A stretch of DNA of 64,000 nucleotides from Acidobacteriaceae bacterium TAA 166 (GTDB taxonomy: Bacteria > Acidobacteriota > Terriglobia > Terriglobales > Acidobacteriaceae). Position 1 is the first letter of the stretch, and the number at the start of each line of letters is the position of its first letter. The notes beneath the pieces are model-generated. The model did not search any database. It was not told where the DNA came from and saw nothing but the letters and a program-made list of their open reading frames with translations. Location of the stretch: the NCBI GenBank assembly GCA_000421065.1, contig ATWD01000001.1:496001-560000 (forward strand), given 5' to 3'. Shown piece by piece: positions 17,856-26,215 of the stretch. The position numbers were made by a program, and so were the translations under genes.

Positions 17856-19112
17856 CTACATCGCATCGGCCAACGGCTGCGACTCGACACGCCGGGGCTG
17901 CTTCTTTGCCATGCGAGGCTTCATCACATTGATCGCAGAAGCATCCAGCTGAGTCTTTAGGTGTGCCGCATAGTATTTCTCAATCATCTCTACGCTTGTC
18001 CTGCAATTCTTTGCGATCTGGTAGATGTCGGCACCTTCGAGCAGCCGCAAGCAGATGTAAGTGTGCCGAAGACTGTAAGCCGTTCGTGGCCTTCCATCGC
18101 GATCAACCCTCAGCTTCTCTTCTTCAAGAATTGCGTTAAACAAGTCACGCGACCACTTCGGAAACAGAAGGTCAGTTGGTCCTGGTTGCTGCCATTCGCC
18201 GCTTTCCTTACGGCTTCCTGCCCGTCCGGGTCCACCATCAGGACGAGGACGAGTCTTCAAACGTTCGAACGGCCGCACTGCTCCTGCTGTGCTCTTGCAG
18301 AAGCCAATACCTCTCTTGCCTCGAACTTCGATCTCTAGGATCGTCTGGCCGCTGCCTTCATCTTCGATGACCTTTACATCACGAAACTGAAGACGCATCG
18401 CTTCATCGGGGCGTAGTCCCGTATTCGCGGAGAACAGAACGTAGTCGTGAAGTTGCTCTGCTTCCCAGCGGAAGCGGGGTTGCTTTGGGTGTTGCGCCCT
18501 TTTGCGGGTCGCTTCGTAAAGCTGCTTATACTCTTCCGGTGAAAACCAAGCTCGGTGAGAAATCTTGGCCGACGCCCGATAGGGCGCGGACATGTCCGGC
18601 ATAAGGTCGATCCATCCGTGCCGCAATGCTGTTTTGAAAATCTGGCGCAGTGTCACGATCTCTTGGTGCATCGTGCTATGCGCCGGAGGCTTGCCACGGG
18701 CTGCCTTGGCTTCTTCTAGTCGATGGATGCGGTATTCATTGATTTTGCCCGCAGTGATTTCGGGAAGCACCATGCCGCCGAAGAATGGCACGAGATAACC
18801 ATTCGTACGCGCGTGCTGACCACGCGCGTACGTCGCGTTTCGCTGTCCCTGCGTCATGATGTCGAACTCGCGCAGATATAACTTCGCGGCATCGCGGAAC
18901 ATTCTGCCGGTCTTTAACTCGCCGTCGCGGAGCTTACCGCGCAGCTGCAGGTACCAGTCTTCGGCGAACTCTTTCGCTTTCGAGAGGCTGTCTTCTTTTG
19001 TTGTTGTGCGCCGGTTCTTTCCCGCTAAATACGTCGCGCATTGCCAGCTTGAGCTATTCGGACGTTTGTAGACGTGAACCTTGCCACCGAGGATGGTGTG
19101 GTGTTCGGACAT
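17856..19112 (-). CDS. int: Tyrosine site-specific recombinase (integrase) of the element
   Basis: 418 aa from the ATG at 19112, chosen because AGGAGGTG precedes it. An N-terminal arm/SAM-like domain is followed by the catalytic domain with box I 'NTGLRPDEAMRLQF' (catalytic Arg), box II 'SLRHTYICLRLL' (His-Arg pair; the position before SLR is Tyr where His is commoner) and 'MIEKYYAAHL' with the nucleophilic Tyr. It cuts and rejoins DNA at attachment sites to integrate or excise the element. It is the last gene before the interrupted tRNA-Leu, the usual int-att layout, and marks the right end of the island. Confidence 0.92.
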   Translation of the reverse strand: MSEHHTILGGKVHVYKRPNSSSWQCATYLAGKNRRTTTKEDSLSKAKEFAEDWYLQLRGKLRDGELKTGRMFRDAAKLYLREFDIMTQGQRNATYARGQHARTNGYLVPFFGGMVLPEITAGKINEYRIHRLEEAKAARGKPPAHSTMHQEIVTLRQIFKTALRHGWIDLMPDMSAPYRASAKISHRAWFSPEEYKQLYEATRKRAQHPKQPRFRWEAEQLHDYVLFSANTGLRPDEAMRLQFRDVKVIEDEGSGQTILEIEVRGKRGIGFCKSTAGAVRPFERLKTRPRPDGGPGRAGSRKESGEWQQPGPTDLLFPKWSRDLFNAILEEEKLRVDRDGRPRTAYSLRHTYICLRLLEGADIYQIAKNCRTSVEMIEKYYAAHLKTQLDASAINVMKPRMAKKQPRRVESQPLADAM

Positions 19113-19181
19113 GCGAAAGCACCTCCTGACACCTCCAACATACACCAAAGTGTGAAAGGGTTGTGTAACAGAAAGCTCTAA

Positions 19182-19286
19182 GACGATTTTCGTATAAGCC
19201 GTTTATTTTTATTTATTTGATGGCAATATAAGCGCTGTCTTGGACGATTTTGAGTCCGCTGCGTCTGCCAGTTCCGCCATCCCGGC
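19182..19286 (-). other. Putative attachment site with 5' half of tRNA-Leu(CAA)
   Basis: On the minus strand 19286-19247 reads as the first 40 nt of a tRNA-Leu: acceptor strand GCCGGGA, D-arm 'ACTGGCAGACGC', anticodon loop CTCAAAA (anticodon CAA). Beyond the anticodon the expected TCCGC stem partner is replaced by TCGTCC, and no T-arm (GGTTCGA) follows within 100 nt, so the tRNA is truncated. The 9-mer GACGATTTT occurs at the junction (19243-19251) and again at 19182-19190, candidate integrase binding sites. The intact tRNA should be rebuilt at the other end of the element. Confidence 0.65.
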
Positions 19287-19383
19287 CTTTCTGCACTTCA
19301 CAAAATTACGAACAATCTGTGAGTCCAGACTATGCCATAATAATCCCATCTAGTATCGCATAGCACATCATTCTTCTACCCCG

Positions 19384-20286
19384 CTATCGCGCCAACGGCC
19401 AGAGCCACGCGGCCCCTCTTACGCCGCTTGAATCTCCAAACTTCGCCTGCAGGATTGGAGTATCGACCTCGCCCCCGAAGACAAATTTGGGCAGCCGTTG
19501 CGGCAGGCTTTCATAAAGATGCTTCGTCAGCGAAAGTCCCCCTCCAAGCACGAAGACATCCGGGTCGAGAATATTGATCACCGTGGCCAACCCACGCGCC
19601 AGACGATCCTCCAATCGATCCACTGCAGCCACACCTTCACTCTCGCCCGCTTCAAATGCCGCAATTACCTCGCGAGCCGTCTTCTGCTGCCCCGTCATCT
19701 CACGATAATCCCGGGCCAAACCAGTCCCCGAAACCCACATCTCCATGCAGCCGCGTTTGCCGCAGTAGCACAACGGTCCGGGATTCTCCTCATCCGTTGG
19801 CCAGGGCAAAGGATTGTGTCCCCACTCTCCTCCTGTTCCATTGGGGCCAGCATGAACCCGTCCCTCGATTGCAACGCCGCCACCGCACCCCGTTCCTAAG
19901 ATCACTCCGAAGACAACCCGCTTCCCGGCAGCTGCGCCATCGGTCGACTCGGACACCGCAAGGCAGTTCGCATCGTTGGCAATCCTTACCTCGCGCCCCA
20001 ACGCCGAGGAGAGATCCTTATCAAGCGGCCGCCCATTCAGCCACGTCGAATTCGCATTCTTCACCAGCCCCGTCTTCTCCGAGATGCTTCCCGGAATCCC
20101 GGCCCCCACACTCCCCATGCGGCCTGTCTTCGACTCCAGCAGCTTCACGAGCCCCACCATGGCGGCAATCGTGCCGTCATAATCGTCCCGCGGAGTATCC
20201 ACGCGATGCCGCGTTAGCTCTTCCCCATGCTCGTCCATGGCCAGGGCCTCAATTTTGGTTCCACCCAAATCGATCCCGATGCGCAT
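19384..20286 (-). CDS. ROK-family sugar kinase (fructokinase/glucokinase type)
   Basis: 300 aa from the ATG at 20286 ('[18 protein letters not shown]'), preceded by GGAGAA. It phosphorylates a hexose with ATP in the cytoplasm. Seen: phosphate-1 motif 'DLGGTK', catalytic Asp in 'NDANCLA', the ROK zinc motif 'CYCGKRGC', and 'GTGCGGG' in the phosphate-2 region. The sequence resembles Mak/NagK-type kinases more than glucokinase, but the substrate cannot be fixed by sequence. It sits alone next to the element's right edge. Confidence 0.88.
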   Translation of the reverse strand: MRIGIDLGGTKIEALAMDEHGEELTRHRVDTPRDDYDGTIAAMVGLVKLLESKTGRMGSVGAGIPGSISEKTGLVKNANSTWLNGRPLDKDLSSALGREVRIANDANCLAVSESTDGAAAGKRVVFGVILGTGCGGGVAIEGRVHAGPNGTGGEWGHNPLPWPTDEENPGPLCYCGKRGCMEMWVSGTGLARDYREMTGQQKTAREVIAAFEAGESEGVAAVDRLEDRLARGLATVINILDPDVFVLGGGLSLTKHLYESLPQRLPKFVFGGEVDTPILQAKFGDSSGVRGAAWLWPLAR

Positions 20287-20365
20287 TCCATTCTCCGTCC
20301 GCTGATGCAACACGTACTTATCTTCCTCCCTGATTCCATCTCCCGTATCTCACGCGACCTCTCGC

Positions 20366-21421
20366 TCACTGCACCTTGCCCGAGGGACGCAGACGCCGCA
20401 GTTCCCCCGCGCACGCAATCGCATGATGCGCTGCCAGCTTCAGATTATCCGCAGCCAACCAGAGCCAAAACCGGCTTCCACCACCAGCTCCATCGCTCTC
20501 AGAAGAAACACGAACCATAATCTCTTCCTGTCCCGCCGCGCTCAAATTACTCGGAGGCTCTGAGTCGGCAGCGACAAGATCGATGTGATCTCCGGCCAGC
20601 GCCTGTTCCACCTGTTCGGCTGTCGTCTCCGCCTGCAACTCCACCAACACCGAAGCGGTGTATCCATGGAACACCGGTGCCTGCACCATCTGTAGAGCGA
20701 GCGGAGGAAGTATGTCCTGCGACAGAACGCCATAGTGCTCACGGATCCGCCTCTCCGTTGCCGTAAGCCTCACCTTCGCGTTTTCACCGAGAGCCGGCAG
20801 TAGATTGAAGGAGACCTGCGCATCGTACTGTTCGCGCGGAAGATCCTGAAATGACAATAGACTCACCGTCTGCTGGTGCATCTCATCCATCGCCGCCCGG
20901 CCATGCTCCGACGCCGGCTCCATGACCGTCGCCGCAAGCGTTGCGATCTCCATCTTCTCCTGCACCCTCGCCGCTATCAACGCCAGCATCATCGCCACAG
21001 GGTGCGCGGGAATTACCGCCTGGGTACCCAGATGCGGCTCTGCCGAGGAACGGGACTCCTTCCCAAGCGCCTCACTCACCCACGGCGACATCACCAGAAC
21101 ATCCTTCTCCGGCTCGAGCGCGTAGGTCAGGTCCACAATGCTCGACCCGGCCTTACGCGCCTGCTGCCAGTGCTGCCTCGTCTCTTCCTCGCTCCCGGCA
21201 AAAAACACGAAGTCCATATGGTCGAACGAGGAGCTCTCGATCTTCTGCAGAAACGCCGCCTCCTCGCCCGTCGAGGTCAGCTGCCCTGCAACCTCCTCAT
21301 CCTCCTCCAGCAGAACGACGTTCGAGGCCGCCAGTGGCGACTCGCCCAGCTCATCGCTCAGCTCCTTGCCCACCAGCGATGAGGCGCCAACAATTCCAAT
21401 CCGATAGATCCTGCTCGTCAT
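20366..21421 (-). CDS. Aspartate-semialdehyde dehydrogenase-like (Usg-type) protein
   Basis: 351 aa from the ATG at 21421 ('MTSRIYRIGIVGASSLVGKE'). The Rossmann start 'GIVGASSLVGKEL' and the domain layout match the Asd/Usg family of NADP-dependent semialdehyde dehydrogenases. The usual catalytic Cys region (N-C-T/S) is not seen; at the corresponding place the chain reads 'VIPAHPVAMML', so it may be non-catalytic like Usg. The C-terminus has 'APVFHGYTASV', typical for the family. It follows pssA/psd on the same strand but is separated by 28 bases and probably ends that operon. Confidence 0.8.
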   Translation of the reverse strand: MTSRIYRIGIVGASSLVGKELSDELGESPLAASNVVLLEEDEEVAGQLTSTGEEAAFLQKIESSSFDHMDFVFFAGSEEETRQHWQQARKAGSSIVDLTYALEPEKDVLVMSPWVSEALGKESRSSAEPHLGTQAVIPAHPVAMMLALIAARVQEKMEIATLAATVMEPASEHGRAAMDEMHQQTVSLLSFQDLPREQYDAQVSFNLLPALGENAKVRLTATERRIREHYGVLSQDILPPLALQMVQAPVFHGYTASVLVELQAETTAEQVEQALAGDHIDLVAADSEPPSNLSAAGQEEIMVRVSSESDGAGGGSRFWLWLAADNLKLAAHHAIACAGELRRLRPSGKVQ

Positions 21422-21449
21422 CTCCACCTGCAATCGATGAAATTTCGCT

Positions 21450-22310
21450 TCAACGGGGCACGCCCGCCTTTCGCCTCTTCTGTCCCCATGAATACGCCAG
21501 CCTCGCCAGAACTCCCGAGACCAGGTATCCCAGTGCAATCACAATCAAGACATACTCCGAATACAGCGCCACCAAAGCACCCACGGCAACGATCACAGCC
21601 ACCAGTTGAAAGGGATGGCGCTGCCCCAGACTAATCTCTTTGCCGCTCCAGAATCTCCACGTGCTCACCATCAGGAATCCCGTAAACAGAATCAGGCACA
21701 GCCAGACCAGCGACAGACGAGGATCCGAGATCGGGGAGCCATTTTCAAAGTGCACCACCGAGGCCAGCACCCCCGCACCCGCCGGAATCGGCATTCCGAC
21801 AAAGTACTTCTTTCCTGGCCGTCCCGGATTGCGCGGCTGCGGATTCACGCTGATATTGAACCGCGCCAACCGGCTGGCTCCGCAGATCAGAAACAAAAAA
21901 CAGACAAACACGCCGATATGCGTAATCCGCTGCTGCAGATAGGGGTACCCGGTAGCCGGAAGCATCCTGAAGCCCCAGATATAGGCAAGCAGGCTGGGAG
22001 CCACACCGAAGGTAATCACATCGGCCAGGGAGTCCAGCTCGCGCCCAAAGTCGCTTGCCGTATTCGTCAGCCGCGCAATCATCCCATCCACGCCATCGAA
22101 TAACACCGCAAACCCGATCGCCAGCGCCGCGCGATCGAAGGACGCGGGATTGTCGGTCGTGCCTTGAATGCTCTGCGTGATCGCATAGTAGCCCGCGGCG
22201 ATATTGCCCGCCGTAAACAGCGAGGGCAGCACATACATGCCGCGGCTGGGACGGCGCCTCTGCCGGCCCTCGATCCCCGCTTGCGTAATCTCTGGCGTTC
22301 CGGCCGCCAT
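21450..22310 (-). CDS. pssA: CDP-diacylglycerol--serine O-phosphatidyltransferase
   Basis: Makes phosphatidylserine from CDP-diacylglycerol and serine in the inner membrane. 286 aa from the ATG at 22310, sharing TGATG with the psd stop. The CDP-alcohol phosphotransferase signature is complete: 'DGMIARL' and then 'GRELDSLAD', giving the DGxxAR(x8)G(x3)D(x3)D spacing. Several hydrophobic helices follow (about 95-235). Coupling with psd gives the two successive steps to phosphatidylethanolamine. Confidence 0.92.
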   Translation of the reverse strand: MAAGTPEITQAGIEGRQRRRPSRGMYVLPSLFTAGNIAAGYYAITQSIQGTTDNPASFDRAALAIGFAVLFDGVDGMIARLTNTASDFGRELDSLADVITFGVAPSLLAYIWGFRMLPATGYPYLQQRITHIGVFVCFLFLICGASRLARFNISVNPQPRNPGRPGKKYFVGMPIPAGAGVLASVVHFENGSPISDPRLSLVWLCLILFTGFLMVSTWRFWSGKEISLGQRHPFQLVAVIVAVGALVALYSEYVLIVIALGYLVSGVLARLAYSWGQKRRKAGVPR

Positions 22311-22957
22311 CAATTCACCACGGCCTGGGTCTGTGAGACCTCCGGCGCAATCTCAGCCAGCACCGAGGAGCCGCCTCGAACCCGTGTTCCCACCTTAACC
22401 TTCAGCGTGGCCTCCGAGGGCAAGAGAATATCGGTACGCGACCCGAACTTGATCAATCCCATCCTCTGGCCGCGCTCCACTCGATCGCCTGTCTTAAGAT
22501 TGCACACGATCCGGCGGGCCAGAAGACCAGCGATCTGCTTAAATCCCACCTCATAACCACCCGCATCGATCACGATCAGCGTCTGCTCGTTGTTCAGTAC
22601 GGACTCCGCTTTCATCGCATTCAGAAACTCGCCCTTGCGAAACTCGACCAGCTTGACCGTGCCAGCCACCGGCGTGCGGTTCACATGCACATCGAAGACA
22701 TTCAGAAAAATACTCACCCTCTGCCGGCTTCCGGAGGTCGTCTCAATCCACTCGGCATCCGTGACCAGACCGTCCGCCGGAGACACAATCACTCCCGCCC
22801 CTGAGGGAATCACACGTTCAGGATCCCGAAAGAACCATAGGAAAAAGGCCGCAAGCACCAGCGGCAGCGCCAGCAGAGGGAGGGAGTGCGTCAGCAGCCA
22901 GACCACGACGGCCACCACCCCTAACCCCAGCGCATAAAAGTATCCATCTCGAACCAT
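22310..22957 (-). CDS. psd: Phosphatidylserine decarboxylase, short (archaeal-type)
   Basis: Pyruvoyl enzyme converting phosphatidylserine to phosphatidylethanolamine. About 215 aa from the ATG at 22957; a GTG at 22984 would add 9 residues. Two membrane segments (about 9-38) precede the catalytic part with '[13 protein letters not shown]', '[19 protein letters not shown]' and the self-cleavage site '[10 protein letters not shown]' (between Gly and Ser). A TATAAT-like box (minus strand, 22973-22968) lies only 10 bases before the ATG, suggesting a very short or absent leader. First gene of the psd-pssA operon. Confidence 0.92.
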   Translation of the reverse strand: MVRDGYFYALGLGVVAVVVWLLTHSLPLLALPLVLAAFFLWFFRDPERVIPSGAGVIVSPADGLVTDAEWIETTSGSRQRVSIFLNVFDVHVNRTPVAGTVKLVEFRKGEFLNAMKAESVLNNEQTLIVIDAGGYEVGFKQIAGLLARRIVCNLKTGDRVERGQRMGLIKFGSRTDILLPSEATLKVKVGTRVRGGSSVLAEIAPEVSQTQAVVN

Positions 22958-23079
22958 AAGTGAGTCGATTATACGGCCACGCACACGTCGGCTTTGAGCG
23001 CGTCCGCCTCAACCTCAACAGGTCGAGTCGTCCCTTCGGAAGGCGTTACTCACATCTTTTTTAGCGTCGGGTCGGTCCT

Positions 23080-23301
23080 TCAGCCCTGCGTCCGCAACCG
23101 ACGCAGCCGCTCCATCTCATCCTTCAGGTTAAGCTTCAGCTTCTTCAGCCGAACCTCCTCAAGCTTCTCCGGCTCTGTAAGGAATAACTTCGAACGCAAC
23201 ATGTCCAGCCTTCGATCGTACAGGCTATGCTCCTGCTCCAGCCGCTGCAAAGACGCGTAGGGGGTGATGTTCGGAAGCTCGGTATACTTCGCAGTCTGCA
23301 T
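23080..23301 (-). CDS. DUF465/YdcH-family small coiled-coil protein
   Basis: 73 aa, almost all helical and charged ('LQRLEQEHSLYDRRLDMLRS', 'LEEVRLKKLKLNLKDEMERL'), with the DUF465 pattern of an N-terminal 'L..EH..LD..I' and a C-terminal 'KK..LKD.M..L'. GGAGGTG stands upstream of the ATG at 23301. Function unknown; cytoplasmic. Confidence 0.8.
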   Translation of the reverse strand: MQTAKYTELPNITPYASLQRLEQEHSLYDRRLDMLRSKLFLTEPEKLEEVRLKKLKLNLKDEMERLRRLRTQG

Positions 23302-23437
23302 GAGATAAGCACCTCCAGCTCAGGTCGACATCCCAACTGGAGCAACAAACTACCACAGCCCCTCGAGCCGAGGCAAAACACGTTTTCCACCGATCAGAGC
23401 GGAGCGACAATTTCCAATACGAGATTGTTTGGAGGAG

Positions 23438-23640
23438 AGACGATGGCCTGCCGGCCGGGCCCTCTGCGCGTGGAGCGGTCACTTCATGACGCGTGTACTC
23501 CCTTCGGGGCGGGCTCCCGTTGGTCGCTTGCGTAAATCTTCGCGCCGACCAACGGGAGGCCCACGCCGAAGGCGGTATACACTCCACGAAGTGGGCGCTG
23601 TCCGCGTAGGACGCCCGCGCGGCAGCGCATCGCCTTCCCA
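23438..23640. repeat. Nested palindromic repeat, copy A
   Basis: About 200 bp. The ends 'GCCTGCCGGCCGGGCCC' and 'CGCCCGCGCGGCAGCGC' are near-inverse, and an inner pair CCCGTTGGTCG / CGACCAACGGG-like forms a second stem. Flanking TTGTTTGG and CCAAACAA extend the symmetry. It fills most of the 444-base gap between the DUF465 gene and rimI. Other copies: 27704-27742 (partial), 35752-35960, 40697-40890, 44282-44458, 47366-47572, 63160-63203 (partial) and 63814-63870 (partial). Confidence 0.8.
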
Positions 23641-23745
23641 AACAACAGGTCGATACGTCCCAAAGCATTCCAATTTCTATAACCCTTCCAGCTTGTCGAG
23701 ACACCTGGCTTTAGCCTGAATCCTGAATGAGGAAGCAGCTGGAGC

Positions 23746-24231
23746 CTAAAAGCTCGCCGTGCCGGCCCGCATCAAAATCGCGTCCTCCACAGGCTCTCGA
23801 TAGTACCGAGGACGTATCCCGACCTCCACAAATCCCAGTCCTCGATAGAGCGCACGAGCCCCGGAGTTCCCTTCCCGCACCTCCAGCTCCACCGTCGTCG
23901 CCCCTGCCTCCCTGCACCAGGCGACGACCGCCTCACACAGTGCCCGCCCCACCCCAGCTCGCCGAGCCGCGGCGGCCACAATCACGCTCTCGAGTTCAGC
24001 CTCAGCCACCATCGCAATCGTCTTCCCCACGGCAAACCCCACGAGGCCTCCTCCACCCTCCGCAACGAACAGGCATCGCCTCACCCATCCCTCCCTATCG
24101 TCAGGCACCATCGCCCCATACTCCTCCACCGGCCAGTGCGGAGCCTCCGCAACACCCCGTTCAAGAGCGATCACCGCCGCCAGATCCTCCACCCGCGCCA
24201 GCCTGACCTTAAACTCCTTCAAACCCCGCAC
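23746..24231 (-). CDS. rimI: Ribosomal protein S18-alanine N-acetyltransferase-like GNAT (RimI)
   Basis: 161 aa from a GTG. GNAT fold with acetyl-CoA site 'ARRAGVGRALCEAVV' (about 92-106) and 'VREGNSGARALYRGLGF' (about 119-135), the RimI signature including the Arg-Tyr pair. It would acetylate the N-terminus of ribosomal protein S18 or others. It overlaps tsaB by 23 bases; the tsaB-rimI pairing is a very common operon and supports the name. Confidence 0.88.
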   Translation of the reverse strand: MRGLKEFKVRLARVEDLAAVIALERGVAEAPHWPVEEYGAMVPDDREGWVRRCLFVAEGGGGLVGFAVGKTIAMVAEAELESVIVAAAARRAGVGRALCEAVVAWCREAGATTVELEVREGNSGARALYRGLGFVEVGIRPRYYREPVEDAILMRAGTASF

Positions 24232-24886
24232 CCTTGACCGCGTTCAGAAAGGCATTCTTGGCAAAGATCTCGAGGTCCGTCCGGCGCAGATAGTTCGCAT
24301 CGATCGCAGCCACATCCTCGAACTCCCCCGCCGCCACCCTCTCCAGAATCAGCCCCACCGCCGAAGACGCTGAGGGCTCCTCCACCAGCCTCGCTCCAAG
24401 CGCCTCGGCAACCCGCGGCTCGCAGGCCACCAGAACGCTCGCCCCCCTCGCAGCAGCCACAATCTCATCCGCCGCGACCAGAGCCTCACTCACCCTTCGC
24501 CGCCCCTCATAGACCCCGCAGTAAAACTCCCCGCGCCCGGCATCGAGCACAGCGCACACTCTCGCCTCTTCCCCGCCTGCGGCCCGCGCCAACAAAGCCA
24601 GCCGCGACACCGTAACCAACGAAACTCCCCCGGCCTCGCTCAATCCCTTCGCCGCGCTCAAACCCACCCGAACCCCTGTGAACGAGCCCGGCCCATGCAC
24701 CACACCAATCGCCCCCAGCTCGTTCAACCGCCATTCCGCCGTCTCTAGCGCCTGCCGGATCACTGAGATCAAACTCTCCGACGCGCTTCGTCCCGGAAGC
24801 CTCTCCTCGGCAATCACCTTCGCCCCCTCCGCGAGAGCGACGCTTCCCTCCGCACCGCACGTATCGATCGCCAGAAGCTTCACCAT
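24209..24886 (-). CDS. tsaB: tRNA threonylcarbamoyladenosine biosynthesis protein TsaB
   Basis: 225 aa from the ATG at 24886 (a GTG one codon upstream also fits). Inactive paralogue of TsaD that scaffolds the TsaB-D-E complex making t6A37 in ANN-decoding tRNAs. N-terminal ASKHA phosphate loop 'LLAIDTCGAEGSVALAEG' and 'VVHGPGSFTGVRVGLSAAKG' are diagnostic. It shares TGATG with the upstream meaB-epimerase stop and overlaps rimI, so the three form one transcript. Confidence 0.92.
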   Translation of the reverse strand: MVKLLAIDTCGAEGSVALAEGAKVIAEERLPGRSASESLISVIRQALETAEWRLNELGAIGVVHGPGSFTGVRVGLSAAKGLSEAGGVSLVTVSRLALLARAAGGEEARVCAVLDAGRGEFYCGVYEGRRRVSEALVAADEIVAAARGASVLVACEPRVAEALGARLVEEPSASSAVGLILERVAAGEFEDVAAIDANYLRRTDLEIFAKNAFLNAVKGAGFEGV

Positions 24887-26103
24887 CACGCGCCCACCAC
24901 CTCCACCAGCACACCTCCCGTACTCGCAGGATGCACAAAGAAATACCGGTGTCCGCCGGCTCCCACCTGAACCCGATCGCTCACCAGCCTCACGCCATTC
25001 TCTTTCAGCCGCAGATACATCGCATCCACATCGCCCACCTTCATCGCCACATGATGCAGCCCCTCGCCCCGCTTCGCCAGAAAACGCCCGATCACCGAAT
25101 CCTCCCCGACCGGCTCCAGCAGCTCCATCCTGCTCTCCCCCATCGGCAGCATCGCTACTCTCACCTGCTCATGCTCCACCGTCTCTTCATGCGTAATCTT
25201 CATCCCCAATAACTCGTAAAAGCTACGCGCACGCTCGAGGCTCTTTACCGCCACCCCCAAATGATCGAGCCGCAGCTCCCCCATCCATGAAGCCTCCTGC
25301 ATCTCCGCAGGATCCGACAACCGCCGGCACTCTCCCTCGCCCCGAGCCGCCGCCTCCATCAACTCCGCCACGCCCTCGCCCGTCGTCGCCACGGTGCGGA
25401 TCACCGGGATCATCTCGCCTTGCCCCGACAGCCCCTGCATCGCGACGATCTCCGCCGCCGTCCTCTCCGCCCCCTCGCGATCACTCTTATTCACCACGAA
25501 GACATCGGCTATCTCCATTACGCCCGCCTTCAGGCTCTGCACCTCATCGCCCATGCCCGGCACCAGAACCAGCACCGTCACATCCGCCAGCCGCGCTATC
25601 TCGACCTCATCCTGCCCCACCCCAACGGTCTCGATCAGGATCACATCCCTGCCCCCGGCCTCCATCACCAGGCACGCATCCCCCACCGCCCTCGACAAGC
25701 CGCCCAGTGTTCCCCGCGAGGCCATGCTGCGGACATAGATTCCCTCTCCAGAGTTCATCAAAGCATCCTGCATCCGAATCCGATCCCCCAGCAGCGCTCC
25801 CCCTGTATAAGGACTCGTCGGATCGATCGCAATCACCCCAACCGTCTTCCCCTGCTCTCGCAGCCACCGCGCCATCCGGTCCACCAGCGTGCTCTTCCCC
25901 GCCCCAGGAGCTCCCGTAACCCCAATCTTCCGTGCTCCCCCCGCAAGCTCCCTGCAGGCGTCCAGAAGATCCTTCGCCCCTTCGCCCCCGTCCTCGGCCA
26001 GCGAGATCGCACGCGCCAGCGCCCGTACATCGCCGCCGCGCACCCGCTCCAACATCTCCAACATGCCGTTCCGTCGTTCCGCCGCGTCCACGTCAGCGAT
26101 CAT
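24886..26103 (-). CDS. meaB: MeaB/ArgK GTPase fused to methylmalonyl-CoA epimerase
   Basis: 405 aa in two parts. Residues 1-265 are a MeaB-type G3E GTPase: Walker A 'GAPGAGKST' (64-72), 'AIDPTSPYTGGALLGDR' (92-108), 'ETVGVGQDEVE' (158-168) and 'NKSD' (205-208); MeaB chaperones cofactor loading and protects adenosylcobalamin methylmalonyl-CoA mutase. Residues about 275-405 are a glyoxalase-fold epimerase with metal ligands in 'LDHLGVAV' (His281), 'GLHHVAMKV' and C-terminal 'GVLVEVVGA' (Glu). The fusion joins racemisation of methylmalonyl-CoA to mutase maintenance; the mutase itself is not in the window. The glyoxalase part is identified from motifs only. Confidence 0.9.
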   Translation of the reverse strand: MIADVDAAERRNGMLEMLERVRGGDVRALARAISLAEDGGEGAKDLLDACRELAGGARKIGVTGAPGAGKSTLVDRMARWLREQGKTVGVIAIDPTSPYTGGALLGDRIRMQDALMNSGEGIYVRSMASRGTLGGLSRAVGDACLVMEAGGRDVILIETVGVGQDEVEIARLADVTVLVLVPGMGDEVQSLKAGVMEIADVFVVNKSDREGAERTAAEIVAMQGLSGQGEMIPVIRTVATTGEGVAELMEAAARGEGECRRLSDPAEMQEASWMGELRLDHLGVAVKSLERARSFYELLGMKITHEETVEHEQVRVAMLPMGESRMELLEPVGEDSVIGRFLAKRGEGLHHVAMKVGDVDAMYLRLKENGVRLVSDRVQVGAGGHRYFFVHPASTGGVLVEVVGA

Positions 26104-26171
26104 ATCGTGATCCCTCCCGCCCCTTTTCAGGCGATCCCACTCTTTACTACTGATGAACGTAATCTTTCACC

Positions 26172-26177
26172 TATAAT
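26172..26177 (+). promoter_or_regulatory. TATAAT -10 box before the fucosidase gene
   Basis: A perfect TATAAT 38 bases before the chosen GTG start. No good -35 at 16-18 bp spacing was seen, so it is a partial promoter call. Confidence 0.4.
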
Positions 26178-26215
26178 TCCCCGTGCCGTCAATTCCGCTC
26201 CAAAGGGATGTCCCT

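Noticed and set aside
19201..19286. A complete tRNA-Leu gene
   Set aside because: Only the 5' half is present; anticodon stem pairing fails after the loop and no T-arm follows.
20284..20313. Longer start of the ROK kinase
   Set aside because: The ATG at 20286 is directly before the fold-defining beta strand and has GGAGAA upstream.
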